A stretch of 64,000 nucleotides of DNA from Marinobacter adhaerens HP15 (GTDB taxonomy: Bacteria > Pseudomonadota > Gammaproteobacteria > Pseudomonadales > Oleiphilaceae). The DNA lies in contig NC_017506.1 of the NCBI RefSeq assembly GCF_000166295.1, forward strand, positions 2,418,001-2,482,000, in the 5' to 3' direction. Position numbers and translations under genes: made by a program. Shown here piece by piece: positions 26,883-36,184 of this stretch. Below the pieces are notes generated by a model. That model made no database searches, was not told where the DNA came from, and saw nothing but the letters and a program-made list of their open reading frames with translations. The first letter of the stretch is position 1; each line of letters begins with the position of its first letter.

Positions 26883-28584
26883 CGACGTTCACCCACTGGC
26901 GCATTACCTGTGCGACCCGCGCCGGGTCTTCGGCAATCAGCCCTTTCAATGCGTTCAGCTGCCTATCATAACCGTCTGTGGCACCCGGCAAAAGCAGATC
27001 ATCCTGGGCGGACATGGCCTTGCGGAGCTCATCTCCACCCTCGATGTCATCAAGGCCCCCGTAACCACCGCCACTGCCGGAGCCGGAATCCAGGCCGCGT
27101 TCCCGCTGGCCACCGCCGGACAGGCTTTTAAGCGTTGGGCGCAGCAGCCCCAGCACGAGCACCAGAATCACCAGGCCTGCGAGCACTTGCTTCATCAGAT
27201 CCCAGAACCAGGGCTGTTCCCAGAAGGCCGGAGCCTCGAATTCAACGGATTCTTCCTGCGCAAATGCGGTATTCATCACCGTAACACTGTCACCCCGGGC
27301 AGCTGAATAGCCCACGGCGTCCCTAACCAGCATGCTGAGCCGCTGCAGCTCCTGCTCCGGCCAGGGCTCGTAGCTGACTTCGCCCGTTTGTGGATCCACT
27401 ACTTTCATGTCGTCCACCGCCAGAGCCACGGTCACCCGCTTGACTCTGCCCAGCTCCTGACGTCGGTAGCTGACAGTACGATCCATTTCATAATTCCGCG
27501 TGGATTCACTTCGCACGTTGACCGGTGCTGGCGCCGCCTGCTCACCATCACCACCGGCAGCCTGCTCTGGCACCGTAGCATTAGCCGGCGGCTGGTTTGC
27601 CAGCGCACCGGGAATGCCGCCCTGTGCGCCGGCAGTGCGCCGTTCGGTCAGCTCACGCTCACTGCGCACCGCCTGCTGTTCGGGGTTGAACAATTCCTCT
27701 GCCTGCTCCACCGAGGAGAAATCGAGATCCGCCGACACTTCGGCACGATAGCGGCCATCACCCACGATGGGTCCGATGAGAGAGGCAACCCGACGTGTCA
27801 GACGCTCCTCGACTTTGGCGGTGTATTCGTATTGGTCCGCCATCTGATCCGCACCGCTCTGACTTTGCTTGCCCGTCAACAGATTGCCGTTTTGATCGAC
27901 AACGGTTACGTGTTCCTTGCTCATCATGGGAACACTGCCGGCAACCAGATTCACAATAGCGTTGATCTGTTCCTGTTCCGGCCGGCGACCAGCGAAAACT
28001 TCAAGAAACACCGAGGCAGAGGGATCACGGGCATCGCGAACAAAGACAGAGCGCTCCGGGATAGCCAGGTGCACACGGGCATTCCGAACGCCACGCATGC
28101 TGGCAACGGTGCGGGCAAGCTCACCCTCAAGCCCGCGCCGGTATGAGATGGTTTCCATAAACTGCGACGTGCCGAGACCACGTTCCTGGTCCAGCAGTTC
28201 GTAGCCCATGGTTTGACGATCGGTGACACCTTCGGCCGCCAGCTTCAAGCGGGCGTTGTAGACCTGATCCGAGGGAACCAGCAATGCGCCGGTACGCGGA
28301 TCCATCTTGTAGTCGATACCGTTGCTTTCGAGGATGGTGGTCACATCCTGAGGATTGTAGGATGAAAGATCACCCACCACCGGCTGATAGTTCGGCTCCT
28401 GAGCCCAGAGCACGACCGCCAGCCCCAGCGCCACGCTGGCGGCAAGCCCCACCATAAGCCCGATCTGGCGCAACAGGTTGAGCCGGTTGAACCCCATGAA
28501 CAGGTCGCTACGGCTCTCTGGCGCGTCTCCCTCCCGGGCTGCGGGCATGTTGGAGGCATTGGTTTCTGCAGGTACGCTGGCCAT
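26875..28584 (-). CDS. fliF: Flagellar MS-ring protein FliF
   Basis: 569-residue inner-membrane ring protein. The first transmembrane helix is near residues 35-58 (IGLMVGLAASVALGLAVVLWAQ), followed by YscJ/FliF ring-building domains (YQPVVGDLSSYNPQDVTTIL, LARTVASMRGVRNARVHLAIP, VNLVAGSVPMMSKEHVTVVD). A variable periplasmic linker and a second transmembrane helix (QVLAGLVILVLVLGLLRP) precede the FliG-binding C-terminus. Length is normal. Confidence 0.97.
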   Translation of the reverse strand: MASVPAETNASNMPAAREGDAPESRSDLFMGFNRLNLLRQIGLMVGLAASVALGLAVVLWAQEPNYQPVVGDLSSYNPQDVTTILESNGIDYKMDPRTGALLVPSDQVYNARLKLAAEGVTDRQTMGYELLDQERGLGTSQFMETISYRRGLEGELARTVASMRGVRNARVHLAIPERSVFVRDARDPSASVFLEVFAGRRPEQEQINAIVNLVAGSVPMMSKEHVTVVDQNGNLLTGKQSQSGADQMADQYEYTAKVEERLTRRVASLIGPIVGDGRYRAEVSADLDFSSVEQAEELFNPEQQAVRSERELTERRTAGAQGGIPGALANQPPANATVPEQAAGGDGEQAAPAPVNVRSESTRNYEMDRTVSYRRQELGRVKRVTVALAVDDMKVVDPQTGEVSYEPWPEQELQRLSMLVRDAVGYSAARGDSVTVMNTAFAQEESVEFEAPAFWEQPWFWDLMKQVLAGLVILVLVLGLLRPTLKSLSGGGQRERGLDSGSGSGGGYGGLDDIEGGDELRKAMSAQDDLLLPGATDGYDRQLNALKGLIAEDPARVAQVMRQWVNVDD

Positions 28585-28599
28585 GACTCTGCTCCGTTA

Positions 28600-28968
28600 T
28601 CAGATCGGCATGTTCATAATGTCTTCGTAGGCCCGAACCACCCGGTTACGTACCTGGGTCAGCGCTTCGAAGGAGACAGAGGATTTCTGGGCGGCAATCA
28701 TCACACGGGTGATGTCTACGTTCGGATCGCCCATGTCGTAGGCGGTTCGGAGATCCCCAGCCGTTTTCTGGAGGTCGTTGACGTTGTTCACCGCGTTGCT
28801 AAGCATGTCATTGAAGCTGGGCGTCTCCTGGGTTTCCTGAACCTGGCGAGGGCCGTCTATGCGACCACGAACCGATTGATCCTGCTCGACCCGCTGGTTC
28901 TGCATCATCTGTGAACGCAGGGACCTTATATCGGACAAAACACTGTTGATGTCGGCACGCTGAACCAT
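28600..28968 (-). CDS. fliE: Flagellar hook-basal body protein FliE
   Basis: 122-residue rod adaptor joining the MS ring to the rod. Conserved C-terminal parts are FNDMLSNAVNNVNDLQ and DITRVMIAAQKSSVSFEALTQVRNRVVRAYEDIMNMPI. It heads fliEFGHIJ, has a strong GGAGAGAG ribosome-binding site, and lies 65 nt downstream of a sigma54 promoter. Confidence 0.97.
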   Translation of the reverse strand: MVQRADINSVLSDIRSLRSQMMQNQRVEQDQSVRGRIDGPRQVQETQETPSFNDMLSNAVNNVNDLQKTAGDLRTAYDMGDPNVDITRVMIAAQKSSVSFEALTQVRNRVVRAYEDIMNMPI

Positions 28969-29032
28969 AACTCTCTCCTGGCTCCGCCCTCCCAGGGACG
29001 GAATTGCTCTTGGGATAATCTCAGCTCCGGTG

Positions 29033-29050
29033 AAGCAATTGGCAGGCCAA
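29033..29050 (-). promoter_or_regulatory. Sigma54 promoter for the fliE operon
   Basis: Minus-strand TTGGCCTGCCAATTGCTT shows GG-N10-GC and TTGCT at -12. The predicted start is about 55 nt before fliE. It lies in the 251-nt gap between fleR and fliE, which also holds the fleR terminator. Confidence 0.78.
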
Positions 29051-29166
29051 GTAGTTTTTAGATATAAATATCAGAAGGTTACGAATACAAGGACGGAGTC
29101 GTGAAAGTTCCATGACGGACTTTTGACGACGGGCAGGGTGCCCCCACCGGCATGGGGAATCGAAGA

Positions 29167-29193
29167 TAAAAAAACGGCACCCCGAGGGGTGCC
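29167..29193 (-). terminator. Rho-independent terminator after fleR
   Basis: An 8-bp stem GGCACCCC-TC-GGGGTGCC is followed on the minus strand by G and seven T. It begins 27 nt after the fleR stop and lies upstream of the fliE sigma54 promoter. Confidence 0.88.
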
Positions 29194-29219
29194 AATGAAG
29201 GAGTTCGTCTTGCAGGGGG

Positions 29220-30686
29220 TCAGACCAAGGCCATTTCGGCGTCCAGATCGATTCCGGCGTCGCGCATCTGGGCCAGCTTGTACCTGAGCGTGCGGGGGCT
29301 GATCCCCAATTGCTCTGCGGCCCTGTTGCGACGCCCACGCTCTTTCCGGAGTGTCTGAATAATAATACGGAATTCCTGCTGCCTCAGATCATCTCCCAGC
29401 GAAACCGCGCCCTCCGGCTCGTCACTGCGCAAATGAGAAGGTTCGTCTAGGGGGGAAAAGCCAGAGTCTGAAATATCCGGCTCGCCCGCTGCTGTGTTGG
29501 CAACGGTTTCGGTCATCGAAACCGGCGCCGCGCTGCGAAGGTCCGGCCGGCCGGTGATGCCCAGCTCCAGACACAGATCGCCAGAGTGAATGACATTTCC
29601 CTGGTGCAGCACCAGCGCTCGCTGGATGGCATTGTCCAGCTCCCGCACATTCCCCGGCCATTGATGATTCATAAGCGCACTTTTTGCGTCCTGGGCAAAG
29701 GTAATCCCGGTCAGCTTCATTTTGCGGCAATGCTTTTTAAGCAGCGAAGTAGCCAGTGGCATGATATCCAGCGGCCGCTCCCGGAGCGGCTGCCAGTGCA
29801 TCGGGAACACTGTCAGACGGTAATAAAGGTCTTCCCGGAACTTGCCTTCGCGAACGTAATCCGCCAGATCCCGGTTGGTGGTCGCTACAACACGGACATC
29901 CAGGCTGATGGTTTTGCGACCACCAACCCGCTCCACTTCCCGCTCCTGCAATACCCGCAAGAGCTTGGACTGAAGCCCCAGATCCATCTCCGAAATCTCG
30001 TCCAGCAGAATGGTGCCGCCGTTGGCCTGCTCGAATTTGCCGGGCGAGGAGGCGACGGCACCGGTAAAGGCACCTTTCTCGTGACCGAACAGGATAGCCT
30101 CCAGCATGTTTTCCGGTATTGCAGCACAGTTGATCGCTACGAACGGCTGCTCTGACCGTGGGGACTGCTGGTGAATGAACCGGGCAAGGACTTCCTTGCC
30201 AGTTCCGCTTTCCCCCGAGATCATGACGGTGGAATCGCTGCCGGCCACTTTGGTCGCCAGCTGGAACATCCGCTTGCTGATCGGGTCTTCTGCCACCGGT
30301 TCATCACTGGCTTTCTCACGCCCGCCGCCAACAACCTTGCTGACGGCATCCACCAGGAAACGCGGTTCGAATGGCTTTACCAGATAATCGATAGCACCGG
30401 CCTGCATGGCGGATACCGCATCGCTGATCTGGCCATAGGCCGTGATCAGCATCATCGGCAGGCCCGGGTACAACCGCTGCACCTCTGCCAGAAGCTGGTG
30501 CCCTGACAGACCCGGCATGTTGACATCACTGACCACCATATCCACCGGAGCCTCGGCCAGTCGCTCAAGGGCTTCGCTGGCATTGCATGCTTCCCGAACC
30601 CGGAATTTTGCCAGTTCGAGGGTGGTTACCAGCGCTTCACGCAGGTCATGGTCGTCCTCAACAATCAGAATCTGGGCCTTGGCCAT
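29220..30686 (-). CDS. fleR: Two-component sigma54-dependent activator FleR
   Basis: 488-residue NtrC-type regulator of middle flagellar genes. Receiver domain 1-120 (D54 in MVVSDVNMPGLSG), then AAA+ domain with Walker [17 protein letters not shown], the sigma54-contact loop GAFTGA ([13 protein letters not shown]) and Walker B GGTILLDEISEMDL. A C-terminal Fis-type helix-turn-helix follows (RNRAAEQLGISPRTLRYKLAQMRDAG). It lies 12 nt after fleS; the terminator at 29167-29193 closes the operon. Confidence 0.96.
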   Translation of the reverse strand: MAKAQILIVEDDHDLREALVTTLELAKFRVREACNASEALERLAEAPVDMVVSDVNMPGLSGHQLLAEVQRLYPGLPMMLITAYGQISDAVSAMQAGAIDYLVKPFEPRFLVDAVSKVVGGGREKASDEPVAEDPISKRMFQLATKVAGSDSTVMISGESGTGKEVLARFIHQQSPRSEQPFVAINCAAIPENMLEAILFGHEKGAFTGAVASSPGKFEQANGGTILLDEISEMDLGLQSKLLRVLQEREVERVGGRKTISLDVRVVATTNRDLADYVREGKFREDLYYRLTVFPMHWQPLRERPLDIMPLATSLLKKHCRKMKLTGITFAQDAKSALMNHQWPGNVRELDNAIQRALVLHQGNVIHSGDLCLELGITGRPDLRSAAPVSMTETVANTAAGEPDISDSGFSPLDEPSHLRSDEPEGAVSLGDDLRQQEFRIIIQTLRKERGRRNRAAEQLGISPRTLRYKLAQMRDAGIDLDAEMALV

Positions 30687-30698
30687 GGTTGCCTCCGA

Positions 30699-31937
30699 TC
30701 AGTGTCTGTTACGTAATTGCGGCAAACGCAGGGTGGCTACAGCACCGCCCTGCTCCGGCGATTCAATGGAAAACCGTCCCTGATGCGCCTTGATAACGGC
30801 CTGCACCACTGCAAGGCCGAGACCCGTGCCATGGGACTTGGTTGTATAAAAAGCTTCGGTCAGCCGGGCAGCGTCCGAGGGCTCAAAACCTGGGCCGTTG
30901 TCCACAACCCGGATGACCAGTTCCCCGGTTTCCTCGGTTACCCGAACCGCCACATGGCGAGCGCCGGCCTCCAGGCTGTTATTCACCAGATTGGTACAGG
31001 CGCCAACTAGGGCATCCCGATTACACATCAGCCGGCAGTCGCTGGAGATTTTGTTCTCGAGATTCACTGTCGCGCCCGGAGCCGGCTTCAGCCCCTCGAC
31101 TGCCGATGCCAGTGCAGAGACCAGTTTGTCGGCAGATAACTCCTCGGCCAGCCGGGTTTCGCCCCGGGCGAAAATGAGCATATCCCGCACCTGCTGTTCC
31201 AGGTGGGTCAGGCGCGACATCAGGCGAGAAGCACAGCGCTGACGCATTTCTTCGTCCAGATCCTCCTGGCTCAGATGGCCACCGTAAAGAATGGCCGCGG
31301 ACAGCGGGGTACGGATCTGGTGAGCGAGAGACGCAACCATCTTGCCCATGGCAGACAGACGCTGGGCGTGAGCCAGCTGCGCCTGAAGGTGCCGGGTTTC
31401 GGTTAGGTCTGTCAGCAGGATTAACTGGCCGGGCTGGTTTTCCATGGTCCGGATCTCGATGCTGACCCTGCGACCATCCTTCAGAGATACTTCGTGGCCA
31501 TCGTCCCGCCGGGGCGCAAAGCAGCGATGGATGACATCAACCCAGCGGGCACCGTCGAGGGGCTCCCCCAGAAGCGCAATAGCTGCCGGGTTGGTCTGCG
31601 TTACCACGCCCTGGCTATCCAGAACGACAACGCCGGCAGGCAGTGCGTTCAGCAAGGTGGACAGACGATCTGCCAGCTGCTCTTTTTCTTCAAGCTCCTG
31701 CTGACGCTGGAGCGATTCCTGGTTCAGCTCGCCGGAAAGCTGGTTGACCCGGGATTCGAGGGTCCGGTAGGAGTCAGTGATCTGCCGCGACATCCGGTTG
31801 AACAATTCCAGGGCGGTATCCACCGCCTCATCGTCCTGTTCCGGAAACAGGGCGGTAACCTTGTCATTGACGTCCGCCGCAGCGTTGGTCTTTGTGCCGC
31901 CCGCGCCGGACTGAAGAACAAATTGTGCCTGACTCAT
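30699..31937 (-). CDS. fleS: Sensor histidine kinase FleS
   Basis: 412-residue soluble kinase partner of FleR. It has an N-terminal helical region, a PAS domain (about 100-190, LLNALPAGVVVLDSQG), a HisKA domain with phospho-His (ASLAHQIRTPLSAAILY) and HATPase boxes (CTNLVNNSLEAGA, VVDNGPGFEP, GTGLGLAVVQAVIKAHQG). There are no membrane segments, as in P. aeruginosa FleS. I chose the ATG at 31937 because GGGGAG lies 7 nt upstream; an in-frame ATG at 31976 lacks a ribosome-binding site. Confidence 0.93.
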   Translation of the reverse strand: MSQAQFVLQSGAGGTKTNAAADVNDKVTALFPEQDDEAVDTALELFNRMSRQITDSYRTLESRVNQLSGELNQESLQRQQELEEKEQLADRLSTLLNALPAGVVVLDSQGVVTQTNPAAIALLGEPLDGARWVDVIHRCFAPRRDDGHEVSLKDGRRVSIEIRTMENQPGQLILLTDLTETRHLQAQLAHAQRLSAMGKMVASLAHQIRTPLSAAILYGGHLSQEDLDEEMRQRCASRLMSRLTHLEQQVRDMLIFARGETRLAEELSADKLVSALASAVEGLKPAPGATVNLENKISSDCRLMCNRDALVGACTNLVNNSLEAGARHVAVRVTEETGELVIRVVDNGPGFEPSDAARLTEAFYTTKSHGTGLGLAVVQAVIKAHQGRFSIESPEQGGAVATLRLPQLRNRH

Positions 31938-32004
31938 AACCTGACTCCCCGATCGGCCCGTCGGTTCGGACCTCATAGTTCGGATACTTCGTTTGCAGGT
32001 TTGT

Positions 32005-32022
32005 AAGCCAGCAACGTGCCAA
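32005..32022 (-). promoter_or_regulatory. Sigma54 promoter for fleSR
   Basis: Minus-strand TTGGCACGTTGCTGGCTT carries a perfect TGGCAC -24 element and GG-N10-GC spacing. Transcription would begin about 58 nt before the chosen fleS ATG. This agrees with FleQ-dependent fleSR expression in Pseudomonas. Confidence 0.75.
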
Positions 32023-32167
32023 CTTGATTTTTTCTATATATTTCAAAGGCAAGGAGATTCTTGAAAGAGTAGAATGACAATTTTACGTCGGTCAGAAACG
32101 GAAACGGCGCCTCAGGTTACGAACCTTTGACGCCGTTCAGGGAGCTCTAAATTCCGGGCGATCCTGC

Positions 32168-33619
32168 TCAGGACTCCTCAGATTCCTCTTCCCGCAGCCC
32201 GTACTTTCGAACCTTCTCTACCAGAGTAGTGCGTCGGATCCGCAGCTTCTCGGCAGCCCTGGCCACAACGCCGCCGGCCTCGTCGAGCGCCTGCTGGATC
32301 AGCTGTTTCTCGAGGTTGGAGAGGTAATCCTTCAGGTCGATACCGTTCACCGGCAGCAATGCCGGGGCATCCAGGCCCACCAGGCCAGGAATACCGGAAG
32401 GCATACCCGTGTCCTCCACCGGGCGATTCTCATCATAGTCGTCAACGTAGCGGAACTTCTTGGGCAGCTCCTGCACGCCGATTACGCCGTAGGGATGCAT
32501 GATCGACAGGCGTTCGACAAGATTCGCCAGTTCACGCACATTGCCGGGCCAGTCGTGCCGGCAAAGGCTCATGATGGCCGCTGAATTCATCCGCAGCGAT
32601 CCACGCTTCTCTTTTTCCATCCGGGAAATGAGTTCGTTAATCAGGAGGGGAATGTCTTCCACCCGGTCACGCAGGGCCGGCATCTCGATGGGGAACACAT
32701 TCAGGCGATAATAGAGGTCTTCCCTGAAATCCCCGGATTCAATCATATCTTCCAGGTGCTTATGGGTGGCGGCGATTACCCGCACATCTGCAGACTGGGT
32801 GCGATTGCTTCCCACCCGCTCGAAAGTGCGCTCCTGCAGAACCCGGAGAATCTTGACCTGCATGTTGAGCGGCATGTCCCCGATCTCATCGAGAAACAGA
32901 GTGCCCCCCTCGGCCATCTCGAAGCGCCCTACCCGGGCCGTGATGGCTCCGGTAAAGGCCCCTTTTTCATGGCCGAACAGCTCGCTTTCCAGCAGCTCCG
33001 CCGGAATGGCACCACAGTTCACCGGAACAAATGGTTTATCACGACGGGAAGAATGGTAATGCAGGTTGCGGGCGACCACCTCCTTGCCGGTACCGGACTC
33101 ACCGGTAATGAGAACGCTGACGTCCTTATCCGCCACCTGCTCCATCAGCTGGCGTACCTGCTGGACTTTTCGGCTGGTTCCCACAAGGCTCCGGAAGAGC
33201 TGCAAACCGCGCTGCTGGCCACGCTCCCGGGAGCGGGTGAACTGATCCCGATAGATCTGGGCTCGGTAGAGCGAATCCACGAACTTGGTGTAATTGAGCG
33301 GCCATTCCATGCGAGCAATGATGCGACCGCTGATCTCATCGGACAGTCCCTTGAGTTCAGGGTGACCAACAACCAGAAACGGTACGCCCTGAACGGCATC
33401 ACACACAGCGGTGATCGCCTCGGTGGCTCCTGCATCCTCGCCATTCACCACCGCGACTGCGATATCTGAAAGGCTTTCCTCATCACCACTGCTCAAAAGT
33501 GCCCTGGCTTCATCGCCGGCAAGGACCTGCTCCTCGCCAATGAACTCAAGAATGGTGACTATGTCCCGCAATCTTGAATCATCCTCGCTCAGCACCAGCA
33601 CTTTGTTATTTTTAGACAT
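32168..33619 (-). CDS. fleQ: Master flagellar regulator FleQ
   Basis: 483-residue enhancer-binding protein. It has an atypical receiver domain (1-125) whose canonical phospho-Asp region is degenerate, an AAA+ domain (Walker A GESGTGKE, 173-180; GAFTGA, about 220-225) and a C-terminal Fis helix ([22 protein letters not shown]). The LFRS motif just before the AAA+ domain (141-144) is the c-di-GMP site described for P. aeruginosa FleQ, so c-di-GMP control is expected. It lies downstream of fliT and has a sigma70-type promoter at 33652-33680. Confidence 0.96.
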   Translation of the reverse strand: MSKNNKVLVLSEDDSRLRDIVTILEFIGEEQVLAGDEARALLSSGDEESLSDIAVAVVNGEDAGATEAITAVCDAVQGVPFLVVGHPELKGLSDEISGRIIARMEWPLNYTKFVDSLYRAQIYRDQFTRSRERGQQRGLQLFRSLVGTSRKVQQVRQLMEQVADKDVSVLITGESGTGKEVVARNLHYHSSRRDKPFVPVNCGAIPAELLESELFGHEKGAFTGAITARVGRFEMAEGGTLFLDEIGDMPLNMQVKILRVLQERTFERVGSNRTQSADVRVIAATHKHLEDMIESGDFREDLYYRLNVFPIEMPALRDRVEDIPLLINELISRMEKEKRGSLRMNSAAIMSLCRHDWPGNVRELANLVERLSIMHPYGVIGVQELPKKFRYVDDYDENRPVEDTGMPSGIPGLVGLDAPALLPVNGIDLKDYLSNLEKQLIQQALDEAGGVVARAAEKLRIRRTTLVEKVRKYGLREEESEES

Positions 33620-33651
33620 TCAACCGAATCTCTTGGGGGGATTTGTGCGGT

Positions 33652-33680
33652 ATTTAAGACTGTAAGAACCCCAGAGTCAA
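33652..33680 (-). promoter_or_regulatory. Sigma70-type promoter for fleQ
   Basis: Minus-strand TTGACT, 17-nt spacer, TTAAAT. It lies between fliT and fleQ and starts transcription about 25 nt before the ATG. A housekeeping promoter here suits FleQ at the top of the hierarchy. Confidence 0.6.
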
Positions 33681-33690
33681 TTTTATGACG

Positions 33691-34020
33691 CTATTTTGGT
33701 CGGTTCGAAGAAACGTTCTGGTAGGCCTTCGCCGCACTCCGGTTCCTGTTTACACCCTTCAGGCCATCCTCCGCCTCCTTGCGGGCCATTCGGGCCGATT
33801 CATCGGCGGCGTCAATAAACTGCTGTAGTTCCTGCAAGCGGAGCCTCACCGGCTCCGAATCAACCTCTCCCGCTTCCAGGGCAGCCATCAGCGGCTCGAC
33901 TGCCGGCTTCACCTGCTCGTTCAGCCCCGCCATCGCGTCCCAGTCCTTTTCGGCCAGGGCGCGACCGAGATCTGCCATCAGTCGATCCAGGTGGTCCAGG
34001 TGGGCTTGCGGGTCTGCCAT
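33691..34020 (-). CDS. fliT: FliT-like flagellar protein
   Basis: 109-residue acidic helical protein. FliT acts as export chaperone for the cap FliD. Similarity is weak: the call rests on size, helical composition (DRLMADLGRALAEKDWDAMAGL), and position immediately upstream of fleQ, where fliS-fliT-fleQ occurs in pseudomonads. The basic C-terminal end (NRNRSAAKAYQNVSSNRPK) is consistent with annotated Marinobacter homologues. Here fliD and fliS are not adjacent; a DUF1329 gene is instead. Confidence 0.6.
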   Translation of the reverse strand: MADPQAHLDHLDRLMADLGRALAEKDWDAMAGLNEQVKPAVEPLMAALEAGEVDSEPVRLRLQELQQFIDAADESARMARKEAEDGLKGVNRNRSAAKAYQNVSSNRPK

Positions 34021-34037
34021 GTCAGTCTCCTTGGAAA

Positions 34038-35396
34038 TCAGCGGCGAGCGGCACGACGGGCGGCGGAGGCAGTAAATTCGTTGCCACGGAACCCCGGGGC
34101 GAAATCGTACGCCGGGAATCCATTATCCAGCCCATCAACGTAATAACGCTCCGCCTTCAGGTCGTAAGTCATTTCCATGGTAGTCCAGAATACCGGCTCA
34201 CTGTAATAGCTGATGTTGTGAGCTTCCGACACACGCCACAGATTCCCCTCTGCATCGTATTCCTCGGACGCGAGGATCTGCCAGCTGTCTTCATCCACGT
34301 AAAACACGCGGCGATCATAAATGTGGCTGATACCGGTACGGCGTTTCGCTTCGACTACCCAAACCCGATGAAGTTCGTAGCGGGTAAGCTGCTGATTGAT
34401 ATGGCCCGGACGAATCACGTCGTCGGCTTCGATTTCTGGCCCGTGAAGCTTGTAGGCATTGTAGGGCACGAACAACTCGCGCTTGCCTTTCAGCTCCCAG
34501 TCGTATTGGTTAGGCGCACCGTTGTACATGTCTTTCTGGTCGACGGACCGCAGCGAGGATGAATTCGGCAGGTCGGTTTCGTAGGCCAGGTTGGGCGACC
34601 GGCGAAGACGACGGGAACCGGAATCGTACCGCCACGCAAGACGCGGCGACCGCACCTGGTCAAGCGTTTCATGCACCAGCGTGATGGTGCCGGCCAGTGA
34701 CGACGGTGAGACGGTGTCCGTCTTCAGGTAAAAAATCTTGTTATCGATTTCCGCCAGCTCCGCGCCCCTCTGGCTGTATGCGAAGAAGTAGTCGTAATCA
34801 TTGACCACCGGGTTGTAGGAGCCATCCCTCTGGGGCGTTGCAGAGGCACTACGCAGGGAAATTTCTTCGCCCCGATAGCGAAGGATATGGTTCCAGATAA
34901 CCTCCAGACCATTTTTTGGAATCGGGAAGGAACTGGTCATGATGGTGTCGCGAACGCCGTTACCGTTGTCCAGCAACTGCGCTGTCAGCGCGTTCTCACG
35001 AAATTTGTCGTAGACGTGCTCGGGAAACGCAGCAGTCCGTCGGGTCTGGTAAACCGGCATGAAGAAGTCGGGCCCATACTTCTCCAGCATGGCAATGTGG
35101 CCGTCTGAAAGCTTGTCCCTGTATAGCTCCAGATTGTTGGAGGTAATAACGAAAAGAGCGTCATCTTCGGGAAACGGGTTAATTTCCACCTGCCCCTCAC
35201 GCCAGCCGTCCGGCGGCGTGGCCAAACCTCCGGTCCATTCGGGTATGCTGCCTGAGCGGTTGCCCGCCTTTTCGGCTCCGACCGGGGTCAGTTCACCACC
35301 CAGCCGCTCGGCCTCGGCGGCCGTGACCTTGGACAGGGCCTGTCCGGAAAACCCGAGAAAAACCAGTGCGACACCTGCAACGAGTTGGCTTCGCAT
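34038..35396 (-). CDS. DUF1329 family exported protein
   Basis: 452-residue protein with a signal peptide (SQLVAGVALVFLGFSGQALS). The mature domain shows DUF1329 hallmarks: a Trp/Gly-rich N-terminal SIPEWTGGLATPPDGW, DKLSDGHIAMLEKYGP, and a beta-rich C-terminal half with SHIYDRRVFYVDEDSWQILASEEYD. The family is related to LolA/LppX-like lipid-binding folds and is predicted to be periplasmic or outer-membrane; its substrate is not known. It ends 17 nt before the fliT start, so it may share a transcript with fliT. An inverted repeat at 35478-35491 lies upstream. Confidence 0.85.
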   Translation of the reverse strand: MRSQLVAGVALVFLGFSGQALSKVTAAEAERLGGELTPVGAEKAGNRSGSIPEWTGGLATPPDGWREGQVEINPFPEDDALFVITSNNLELYRDKLSDGHIAMLEKYGPDFFMPVYQTRRTAAFPEHVYDKFRENALTAQLLDNGNGVRDTIMTSSFPIPKNGLEVIWNHILRYRGEEISLRSASATPQRDGSYNPVVNDYDYFFAYSQRGAELAEIDNKIFYLKTDTVSPSSLAGTITLVHETLDQVRSPRLAWRYDSGSRRLRRSPNLAYETDLPNSSSLRSVDQKDMYNGAPNQYDWELKGKRELFVPYNAYKLHGPEIEADDVIRPGHINQQLTRYELHRVWVVEAKRRTGISHIYDRRVFYVDEDSWQILASEEYDAEGNLWRVSEAHNISYYSEPVFWTTMEMTYDLKAERYYVDGLDNGFPAYDFAPGFRGNEFTASAARRAARR

Positions 35397-35477
35397 CCCT
35401 TACACCTCCAGAAATTCATGCTGTTGGGTAGCCGCCACGAGCAGAACTCGCACAGCCGGGCGCCTTTTTGCCAAATT

Positions 35478-35491
35478 CAAACGGTCGTTTC
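35478..35491. promoter_or_regulatory. Possible TetR-type operator (PsrA-like) upstream of the DUF1329 gene
   Basis: CAAACGGTCGTTTC is a near-palindrome (AAACG-GT-CGTTT) 82 nt before the DUF1329 start and in the AT-rich 224-nt gap shared with the divergent DUF6586 gene. It fits the C/G-AAAC-N4-GTTT-C/G shape described for the fatty-acid regulator PsrA. No psrA gene is in the window, so the regulator is inferred only. Confidence 0.35.
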
Positions 35492-35620
35492 AAGTGAATG
35501 TTTGTGTTTTATTGTGAAACCTCACCGCACAGAGAATGGAAGAAATTTGATAGCGAAAATGATATAGTGACGAATTAATTTTTCGGGGTTACACCCGCGT
35601 TGGGGGATTGAAGGTATTCC

Positions 35621-36133
35621 ATGGCCTCGCAATGGCACTCACTGGTTTCTCAAAAGCTCTTTCTCGCCCGCACGCTGCTTCAGCCACTCGACCGGCCCAC
35701 AGACGAGGCTCAGGAACAACGTCCCAACGAGGCGGAACAGGCGCTGCGCCGGGAAGCCGCTATTCAGGGGGCGATCGAGCTGCTTCTGCGGTCTCGAAAA
35801 CTGTTGCTGGTCTTGGTTGCGAGGCTATACCAGAGAAAGTCAGAGGAACCTTCAACCCTTGATGAGCTGGTCGATCTTATCGGGCCAGAACCGAGTGAAG
35901 TTGGCCGCCTGAAGGAGCTGGAACAGCGATCCGGGAGTTGGTGGAACCATATGGAGCAACTCGAACGCGCCCAAAGCAGACCCCCGGCGACCAAAAAAAC
36001 CGTGAGCGAGGAAAACATTATTGCGGTATCGGCCGATTCCGGCCCGGATCGATCGTCGGCTGCTTTGATGAAAACGCTGACCGCCGTCAAACATTTTGCC
36101 GACGATCTGGAAGAGCAGCACAGCGAGTGGTAA
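35621..36133 (+). CDS. DUF6586-type conserved protein
   Basis: 170-residue cytosolic helical protein of unknown function; it resembles the conserved gene found near lexA-sulA in pseudomonads. The first half (WHSLVSQKLFLARTLLQ, AIQGAIELLLRSRKLLLVLVARLY) is helical, and the C-terminal part is disordered and polar. No catalytic motif is seen. It is followed 51 nt later by a small conserved gene, in the same conserved neighbourhood. Confidence 0.75.
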   Translation: MASQWHSLVSQKLFLARTLLQPLDRPTDEAQEQRPNEAEQALRREAAIQGAIELLLRSRKLLLVLVARLYQRKSEEPSTLDELVDLIGPEPSEVGRLKELEQRSGSWWNHMEQLERAQSRPPATKKTVSEENIIAVSADSGPDRSSAALMKTLTAVKHFADDLEEQHSEW

Positions 36134-36184
36134 GCCACTCCCAGCTCCGGTTATTCAAATCGTATTAACTTGAAGGTTTATTGA

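Noticed and set aside
32103..32137. Hairpin AACGGCG...CGCCGTT downstream of fleQ
   Set aside because: It lacks a T tract on the minus strand, so a terminator call is not supported.
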